Position numbers and translations under genes: made by a program. A stretch of 13,888 nt of DNA from DASQVO01 sp035640715 (lineage in GTDB: Bacteria; Actinomycetota; Actinomycetes; Streptosporangiales; Streptosporangiaceae): the NCBI GenBank assembly GCA_035640715.1, contig DASQVO010000434.1:1-13888 (forward strand), written 5' to 3'. The notes beneath the pieces are model-generated. The model saw only the letters and a list, made by a program, of their open reading frames with translations. It searched no databases and was not told the DNA's origin. This document shows positions 6,626-10,860 of this stretch, piece after piece. Position 1 is the first letter of the stretch. Each line of letters begins with the position of its first letter.

Positions 6626-6892
6626 GTGACTGCCATGATGAGTGCCGCACTCCGGTGGCTGATCGCCCGCATCCGCGCCTATTGCGGGTTTCCCCGTGAA
6701 TACCTGTCCTGCGACCAGGCGGAGGGCGACGCCCGGGCCGCGATCGGCATGCCAGCCCGGCACCCGGAGCACATCACCCGCGAGCTTCCCCGCCCTATGG
6801 AGGCATGGCTCGCCGAGGTGTGCGCCAGCCTGTGGCCGGATGACGAATACACCGAGATCGTCGCCGACGCGTGGCGCGAAGATCAGCCATGA
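6626..6892 (+). CDS. Hypothetical protein, 88 residues
   Basis: I do not recognise the family. GTG 6626 is preceded by a near-consensus ribosome site, and codon positions show the expected high-GC third base. Seen: a hydrophobic, basic N-terminal helix (MSAALRWLIARIRAYCGF, about residues 5-22) that could lie on a membrane or pack against a partner, a central basic segment (ARHPEHITRELPRP), and an acidic C-terminal helix region with tryptophans (WLAEVCASLWPDDEYTEIVADAWRE). Two cysteines (20 and 29) are nine residues apart and one more is at 66. There is no signal peptide and no known DNA-binding motif. It stands alone; the nearest context is a dyad upstream and a possible overlapping 33-codon frame at its end. 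Real gene probable, function unknown. Confidence 0.6.
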   Translation: MTAMMSAALRWLIARIRAYCGFPREYLSCDQAEGDARAAIGMPARHPEHITRELPRPMEAWLAEVCASLWPDDEYTEIVADAWREDQP

Positions 6893-6990
6893 GCAAGCTG
6901 GAAGGCCGCGGCGCGGCACCACCCGCCCCAGCACGCAGATGTGCTGAATATCACCTGGTTGCGGGAGTGCCCGGAGGCAACCCGGCCTAG
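6889..6990 (+). CDS. Possible 33-codon frame overlapping the previous stop (ATGA)
   Basis: ATG 6889 overlaps the TGA of the 88-residue gene by ATGA, the classic arrangement for translational coupling, and runs to TAG 6988-6990. The peptide starts MSKLEGRGAAPPAPARR and has no recognised feature. Its length is close to chance expectation, so this is a weak call. Confidence 0.18.
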   Translation: MSKLEGRGAAPPAPARRCAEYHLVAGVPGGNPA

Positions 6991-7033
6991 GCCGTGTTCG
7001 TCGCGGCCGGTACTCGCCACGCGGAGTAGTCGC

Positions 7034-7062
7034 TTGACCTTTCGCCCTGCCTGGCGCATTGT
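7034..7062 (+). promoter_or_regulatory. Candidate sigma-70-type promoter TTGACC-N17-CATTGT
   Basis: TTGACC at 7034-7039 and CATTGT at 7057-7062 have 17-base spacing. The predicted start near 7069 falls on the first codons of the following small membrane gene, so if used the transcript would be leaderless or nearly so. Confidence 0.4.
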
Positions 7063-7065
7063 CAG

Positions 7066-7323
7066 GTGCATGGGGGAGTTATCTTCGCTGCTTCACACGC
7101 CGCATCTACCGGGATAGGTGCCAAGGCGCTAGCCCTCGCGCTCGGGGCGTTCGGCGCACTGGTCGGCTGGCGTCTCAAGCTGATGCACCGGGCATGGCAG
7201 GATGTCAAGGTCGCGCGGGAGACTATGAAGCTGCGGCTGGGCCAGCGGCGGCGTCATACGATCATGGCGTTCTTTTTCGCTATCGCGACGGTACTGGTGC
7301 TGTATGTGCTGCTGCGTGGCTAG
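7066..7323 (+). CDS. Small two-helix membrane protein, 85 residues
   Basis: Family not recognised. The frame runs from GTG 7066 to TAG 7321-7323. Seen: a first hydrophobic segment at about residues 18-36 (AKALALALGAFGALVGW), a strongly basic amphipathic middle (LKLMHRAWQDVKVARETMKLRLGQRRRH, written here in pieces: LKLMHRAWQD, VKVARETMKL, RLGQRRRH), and a second segment at about 66-83 (IMAFFFAIATVLVLYVLL) ending in RG. This predicts a helical hairpin with a positive inner loop. No clear ribosome site precedes GTG 7066, and no other in-frame start exists before the first helix, so a leaderless start from the promoter at 7034 is possible. It converges on the propeller lipoprotein gene. Two well-formed helices and the charge pattern argue for a real gene. 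Confidence 0.5.
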   Translation: MHGGVIFAASHAASTGIGAKALALALGAFGALVGWRLKLMHRAWQDVKVARETMKLRLGQRRRHTIMAFFFAIATVLVLYVLLRG

Positions 7324-7394
7324 CGATCTCGCCGTCGGCGGCCACGGCTGGCGGCGCTGTCCCTGCTCGTTCACAGGTGTGGGGGTGGTGGGTG

Positions 7395-8444
7395 TCAGGT
7401 GTCTGCTGCCACGCCGTACGGGTTGGTGCCGACGTTGACGGTGGCGGTGACTTTCAGGGAGCCCGGGTTGATGACGGTGAGGGTGTCCGCTCCCTGGTCG
7501 GTGACGTAGACCGCGCTGGGGGTGACCGCGATGTTGAACGGGTCGGTTCCCGGGGGGCCCACGTTGACGGTTCGGGAGATGCGGTTGGTGCGGGTGCTGA
7601 TCGCGGACACGTTGCCGGGGCCGAGGATGGCGGCGTACACCGACTGGCCGTTCGGTGCGAGCGTCACGTCGAACGGGCCCTCTCCGGTCGGTATGGTCGC
7701 GGTCATCCTGCCGGCAGATGTCGATACGACCGAGACGCTCGCATTCACCTCATTGGCGACGTAGACCGAGCCCCCGCCTGGGGCGACAGCGACGGCTACC
7801 GGGTACTGGCCCGCGGGCAAGGTGCGGACGACCCGATCTGTGCGGGTGCTGATGACCGAAAGGTTCGCCGAGCCTTCGTTGGCGACGTAAACGGCGGTGC
7901 CGTCGCGGCTGACGGCCAGGCTCACCGGCGAGACGCCGACCGGGATGGTCGCGGTCACCCGGCCGGTCCGGGTGTCGATCACCGAGACGTTGTCCGAACC
8001 TCCGTTGGCCACGTAGAGGTACCGGCCGTCCGGGCTCAGCGCGACACCGGTGGGGTTCTTCCCGGCCGGCACGGTGGCGACGATCTTGTTGGTCCGTGTG
8101 TTGAGCACCGATACCCGGGCGGATCCGTTGTCGGCGATGTAGACGTGGCTGTGGTCCGGGCTGACCGCGACGCCTTCGGGCGCTGTGCCGGCCGGCACGG
8201 TGGCGGTGACCTTGTTCGTCTGGGCGTTGATCACCGACAGCGTGTTGGCCTGCTGGTTGGTGACGTATATGTGCCCGCTGGGGGCGGCCGCCGTGGCGGA
8301 TGCCGGGCCCGCGGCCGGGCGGGTGTCGGCTGCCGGCTTCTCGGCCGGCTGGGTGGCGCACGCGGCGAGCAGGCCGGACGTCAGCAGGAGTCCGACGCCG
8401 GCGCCCAGTACCGGCCGGAGCGCTTTCTTGTGCGGATGGTGCAT
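7395..8444 (-). CDS. Seven-bladed YVTN beta-propeller lipoprotein
   Basis: A 349-residue exported lipoprotein. Seen: a basic n-region (MHHPHKKALR), a hydrophobic core and lipobox LAAC with Cys29 as the lipidated residue; an Ala/Pro/Thr-rich linker (30-55); then seven about 42-residue repeats, each beginning like IYVTN, VYIAD, LYVAN or VYVAN, continuing SVI-TRT and ending T(V/I)P-G--P-GVA-SPDG. These are YVTN/NHL-type blades, and seven make a closed propeller. Blade 6 is the most diverged (VYAAILGPGNVSAI). Proteins of this class bind partners, ligands or substrates at the cell surface; no enzymatic residues are apparent. GGAG five bases before ATG 8444 supports the start. It lies 80 bases downstream of a Tat-exported DyP peroxidase gene on the same strand, so both may belong to one extracytoplasmic unit. 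Confidence 0.9.
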   Translation of the reverse strand: MHHPHKKALRPVLGAGVGLLLTSGLLAACATQPAEKPAADTRPAAGPASATAAAPSGHIYVTNQQANTLSVINAQTNKVTATVPAGTAPEGVAVSPDHSHVYIADNGSARVSVLNTRTNKIVATVPAGKNPTGVALSPDGRYLYVANGGSDNVSVIDTRTGRVTATIPVGVSPVSLAVSRDGTAVYVANEGSANLSVISTRTDRVVRTLPAGQYPVAVAVAPGGGSVYVANEVNASVSVVSTSAGRMTATIPTGEGPFDVTLAPNGQSVYAAILGPGNVSAISTRTNRISRTVNVGPPGTDPFNIAVTPSAVYVTDQGADTLTVINPGSLKVTATVNVGTNPYGVAADT

Positions 8445-8482
8445 CGTGGCTCCAGTACCTATAGCAGGGTCCGGTCCCGTGG

Positions 8483-8501
8483 CCGGGCGGCCCTGGCCCG
8501 G
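8483..8501. terminator. Hairpin in the gap between peroxidase and propeller genes
   Basis: CCGGGC (8483-8488) and GCCCGG (8496-8501) pair around a seven-base loop, 24 bases after the peroxidase stop. It could end part of the peroxidase transcripts or only stabilise their 3' ends before the lipoprotein gene. Confidence 0.4.
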
Positions 8502-8524
8502 AGAGCGACCGGCCCGGTGGAGGG

Positions 8525-9847
8525 TCAGGTCAGCAGCCCGCGGGCGTAATAGTCCCGGCTATTGCGTACGCCGGGCAGGACGAAGAAGTAGCCGCCGCCC
8601 CGCGGGCTGATGAAGGGCACCAGCAGCTCGTTTTCCAGCCGGGTCTGCATGGCGATGTAGGTGTTGAGCTCGCGCTGGAAGCAGCAGAACGCGTGTCCCA
8701 GCACGGGGTAGCCGCCTGTCTGGGCGCTTAGCTGGAAATCGTAGCTGCGGCGCAGGATGGTGCTGGTGGAGGCGGTCTGTGGGGTCTGCGGGTTGGCGAG
8801 CCGGATATGACTGTTCAGCGCGGTGATCAGCCCATGCGGGTCGTTGGTGTAGATGGGGTCGAGCTCATCGGTGGCGTTCGGGTCCAGGGCGTACATCGGG
8901 GCGCCGCTGACCTTGCGGCGGCCGAAGATCCGCTCCTGCTCAGTGAGCGGGACCCCCTGCCACTTGTCAACATGGAAATGGACGATGCGCACGACCTGGT
9001 AGGTGCCGCCCGCCGCCCAGGCGGGCTCCCTCGTGTGCGGCTGCACCCACACCCACTGGTTCATCTGGTCGGTGCTCGTGGGGTCGGGGTTAGTGATGCC
9101 GTCTTTGAAACCGAACCAGTCCCGTGAGACACCAGTCGGGCGCGGCGGGTTTACTTGGCAGTTGACGTCCCAGCGCGGCTTCATGGCGCCGCTGGTATGG
9201 GCGATGATTTCCAGCAGCGCGTGGACCGCTGTGTCGCGGCTTCCGGCGCACAGCTGTATCAGCAGGTCCCCATTGGACAGTGCGGGATCGAGGTCGTCGT
9301 GGCGGAAGGGCTTCATGGTGACCAGCTGGGCGGGCTTGCGCCCGGCCAGTCCGTAGCGGCCGTCGAACAGGCTCGCGCCGACACCGACGGTGACGGTGAG
9401 AGCGTCCGCGGGGATCTGGGGGCCCAGGATGCCGTCGTCCGGCTGCGGTGAGCCCGCAGGTGCCGTCGGCGCCTTGCCGCCCGCGGTGAGGAAGGCGGCC
9501 TGTGCGGTCAGCGTGCGGAACAGGTCGGTGAGTTCTTTGCGGTTGGTGGCGGTCACGTCGAAGGCGACAAAGTTCCCGACCGTCTGCCGGGAGTTAGGAG
9601 GAGGGTTGGTGATGCCCGCCTGATGCTCTCCGTAGAACGGGACGGCAGGGAGGCTCGGCCCCTGTTCGAGCCCACCCTGTTGATTCCCGGCCTGGGGGTG
9701 CTTCCCGGCCTGGTGGTTCCCGGCCACGGTCGCGGCAAGACCCGTGGCGGCTATCCCCTGCAGGAAGGACCGCCGCCCGAAGCCGCCGACCGGGCACCCT
9801 CCGCCGTACTGGCTGCCCTCCGGCGCCGGTGACATCTCCCCCGCCAT
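8525..9847 (-). CDS. Tat-exported DyP-type haem peroxidase (EfeB/DtpA-like)
   Basis: A 440-residue dye-decolourising-type peroxidase that uses H2O2 with haem b; relatives act in ferrous-iron or haem handling (EfeB) or in extracellular oxidation (DtpA). Seen: a twin-arginine signal GRRSFLQG (24-31) followed by GIAATGLAATVAG; the GxxDG motif GFKDG (246-250) with catalytic Asp249; SHIRLANP with proximal His347; ILRRSYDF with the distal Arg at 366 or 367; and GHAFCCFQRE near the C-terminus. The region after the signal is a Gln/Gly/His-rich linker with QAG repeats. ATG 9847 is chosen because GGGGAG lies five bases upstream, although the frame is open further. efeU and efeO are absent here. Upstream lie two inverted repeats and a Fur-like remnant, hinting at past iron or peroxide control. 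The propeller lipoprotein gene follows. Confidence 0.93.
   Translation of the reverse strand: MAGEMSPAPEGSQYGGGCPVGGFGRRSFLQGIAATGLAATVAGNHQAGKHPQAGNQQGGLEQGPSLPAVPFYGEHQAGITNPPPNSRQTVGNFVAFDVTATNRKELTDLFRTLTAQAAFLTAGGKAPTAPAGSPQPDDGILGPQIPADALTVTVGVGASLFDGRYGLAGRKPAQLVTMKPFRHDDLDPALSNGDLLIQLCAGSRDTAVHALLEIIAHTSGAMKPRWDVNCQVNPPRPTGVSRDWFGFKDGITNPDPTSTDQMNQWVWVQPHTREPAWAAGGTYQVVRIVHFHVDKWQGVPLTEQERIFGRRKVSGAPMYALDPNATDELDPIYTNDPHGLITALNSHIRLANPQTPQTASTSTILRRSYDFQLSAQTGGYPVLGHAFCCFQRELNTYIAMQTRLENELLVPFISPRGGGYFFVLPGVRNSRDYYARGLLT
9684..9725 (+). repeat. Short repeats coding the linker of the DyP peroxidase
   Basis: TTCCCGGCCTGG occurs at 9684-9695 and 9702-9713, and a third start TTCCCGGCC is at 9717-9725. 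On the coding (minus) strand they give the QAG repeats around residues 43-57, just after the Tat signal. Confidence 0.7.
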
Positions 9848-9852
9848 ACTTA

Positions 9853-9858
9853 CTCCCC
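9853..9858 (-). promoter_or_regulatory. Ribosome binding site of the DyP peroxidase gene
   Basis: GGGGAG on the minus strand five bases before ATG 9847. It decides the start among three nearby in-frame ATGs. Confidence 0.75.
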
Positions 9859-9863
9859 AGAAA

Positions 9864-9885
9864 CACATCCGGAATATCGAATGTG
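9864..9885. promoter_or_regulatory. Candidate operator dyad upstream of the DyP gene
   Basis: CACATCCG (9864-9871) and CGAATGTG (9878-9885) are inverted copies with one mismatch in eight, separated by GAATAT. The centre is about 27 bases before the peroxidase start codon, where a repressor would block initiation. Confidence 0.4.
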
Positions 9886-9923
9886 ACTTAACGGTGCCCT
9901 CGCCAGAGCGCACCGTCATCGAC

Positions 9924-9944
9924 GTCAGCGGGAAACCCGCTGAC
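9924..9944. promoter_or_regulatory. Perfect 9-bp inverted repeat with AAA centre
   Basis: GTCAGCGGG (9924-9932), AAA, CCCGCTGAC (9936-9944). It lies between the Fur-like remnant and the peroxidase gene. On the minus-strand transcript it could be a terminator or attenuator for the remnant's promoter; a protein-binding site is also possible. Confidence 0.5.
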
Positions 9945-9970
9945 CTGGCTAACTGAACTGCGAGGCTCCT

Positions 9971-9991
9971 GCTAGCTGCTAGCTGCTAGCT
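9971..9991. repeat. Three perfect tandem heptamers GCTAGCT
   Basis: GCTAGCT at 9971-9977, 9978-9984 and 9985-9991. It lies exactly where the Fur-like frame meets its stop codon (TAG on the minus strand, 9988-9986). Confidence 0.9.
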
Positions 9992-10120
9992 GGCCCCTTG
10001 GCCTTGCGAACGGGCCAGCAGGACGGGCAATGGGCTGGCGCGGGCGGCATCGTTGAGGATGGCCAGCCGTGCTGATGTCACCCGCGGTCCCGCGGCGCGA
10101 AGCCGCCCGACGTCTTGCAT
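9986..10120 (-). pseudogene. Truncated Fur-family regulator remnant (44 codons)
   Basis: From ATG 10120 the minus strand reads MQDVGRLRAAGPRVTSARLA and then ILNDAARASP. This is the start of a Fur/FurA winged-helix domain, whose members typically open with LR-AGLRVT-PR-AVL. After about 30 residues the similarity stops and the frame ends in a heptamer repeat. The rest of the domain, the HHHxxC metal region and the CxxC motifs are absent, and no other frame in 9848-9985 restores them. An intact family member is about 140 residues. In many actinobacteria furA sits directly upstream of a catalase-peroxidase gene; here the remnant sits upstream of a DyP peroxidase. Alternatively it is a chance resemblance over 25 residues or a leader peptide, but the match in order and spacing favours a relic. 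Confidence 0.5.
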
Positions 10121-10127
10121 GCACCCG

Positions 10128-10155
10128 ATGCTACATCTAAAGACGAATGATTCAA
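10128..10155 (-). promoter_or_regulatory. Candidate promoter in AT-rich island, TTGAAT-N16-TAGCAT
   Basis: On the minus strand TTGAAT (10155-10150) and TAGCAT (10133-10128) are 16 bases apart in a markedly AT-rich stretch (10128-10190). The predicted start is about 10121, immediately before ATG 10120 of the Fur-like remnant, so the message would be leaderless, as reported for mycobacterial furA. GAATGATTC (10145-10153) is a small perfect dyad overlapping the -35 element. Confidence 0.45.
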
Positions 10156-10212
10156 AATAACGAACAAGTCTTAGAAACGAAGAAGTAGTGAACGGCCCGG
10201 ATGCGGCTCCGC

Positions 10213-10233
10213 CCGTGCCGTCACCGGGCACGG
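10213..10233. terminator. Hairpin at the edge of the decayed region
   Basis: CCGTGCC (10213-10219) pairs with GGCACGG (10227-10233) around a seven-base loop. It may be the old terminator of the minus-strand hydrolase pseudogene. Bases 10234-10384 hold no intact gene. Confidence 0.35.
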
Positions 10234-10389
10234 CGCAACCCTGACGGGAACCGAGGTCTCAGGTACGAACCTCACGCGAACTAAGGCATCGAGACAGGAA
10301 TCTTCGTCGCCGCGGCGGTCGTACTGCTTGGCATCGCCGCATGGTGGGCTGTCCGGCGCGTCAACTGAATCCATGGTGGTTCGGGAATA

Positions 10390-10850
10390 GCTGTCGGCGT
10401 CTGTGACGAGCACGCCGGGCTGGTTCGCGGCATTCCCGCTAGCTGGTAGCCGAGTTGGCCGCCTGCCGTGAAGACGCGGACGCGCACATAGGCGATCGTT
10501 GGCAGTATGCGGGAACGAATGTCGATTTCACAGGAAGCGCCGTGGGGCCTGCCGTCCGATCCGATGCCGTCGGCGTTCCGGCAGCTCCTGCTCTGACGGG
10601 AAACGATCCTCCCCTAGGCAGAACCGCTCTCCGCCGCCCAGGTCAGTACCGCGTAGCCCTCCTCGATCGCGGTGGGGTACCGCGCCTCGGGCGAGGCTGC
10701 AGCCGGAGAACACGACGGCCATACCAGTCCCGGGCGGCGAGTTCCCTGATGAACCGGTCATGGGAGATACCGGCTGCCGAATACCCATCCAGTGCCCTGC
10801 AGGTAACCGATGACGGGTAGGGCGCCCCGCGCGCCCGCGGGCCGCAGGGG
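10390..10850 (-). pseudogene. Decayed alpha/beta-hydrolase (HSL/acetyl-esterase type)
   Basis: Reading the minus strand from 10850, one frame gives LRPAGARGALPVIGYLQGTG then WVFGSR, i.e. the LPVIVYLHGGGWVFG oxyanion region of family IV esterases with HGGG decayed to QGTG. The next frame continues SHDRFIRELAAR, the next TGMAVVFSGCSLA, and the next PEARYPTAIEEGYAVLTWAA, each in the order and spacing of an intact protein. Three single-base indels and an in-frame TAG (after ESGSA) separate the pieces. Further on, ADGIGSDGR and a GASCE in place of GDSxG hint at the nucleophile region, and QLAGMP followed by LVTDADS (10445-10390) resembles the later QLAGLPPALVITDEAD segment. The middle is shortened and the C-terminus, with the catalytic His, is missing. 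Intact homologues are about 300 residues. Its 5' end abuts the FUSC gene start. Confidence 0.72.
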
Positions 10851-10860
10851 ATGGCTGCTG

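Noticed and set aside
6983..6994. Palindrome CGGCCTAGGCCG
   Set aside because: Only 12 bases, GC-rich and without positional meaning; chance is likely in this composition.
7070..7117. 15-codon leader peptide starting at ATG 7070
   Set aside because: No ribosome site and no attenuator-like hairpins; it overlaps the more convincing membrane-protein frame.
8525..9847. Naming the peroxidase efeB
   Set aside because: efeU and efeO are absent and the neighbour is a propeller lipoprotein; DtpA-like roles fit equally well.
10121..10231. Longer N-terminus for the Fur-like frame
   Set aside because: The extra residues (GPFTTSSFLRLVRYFESF...) are coded by the AT-rich promoter island and are not Fur-like; ATG 10120 matches family starts.
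10455..10820. 121-codon plus-strand frame
   Set aside because: It is antisense to the hydrolase pseudogene, with no known domain and no ribosome site.
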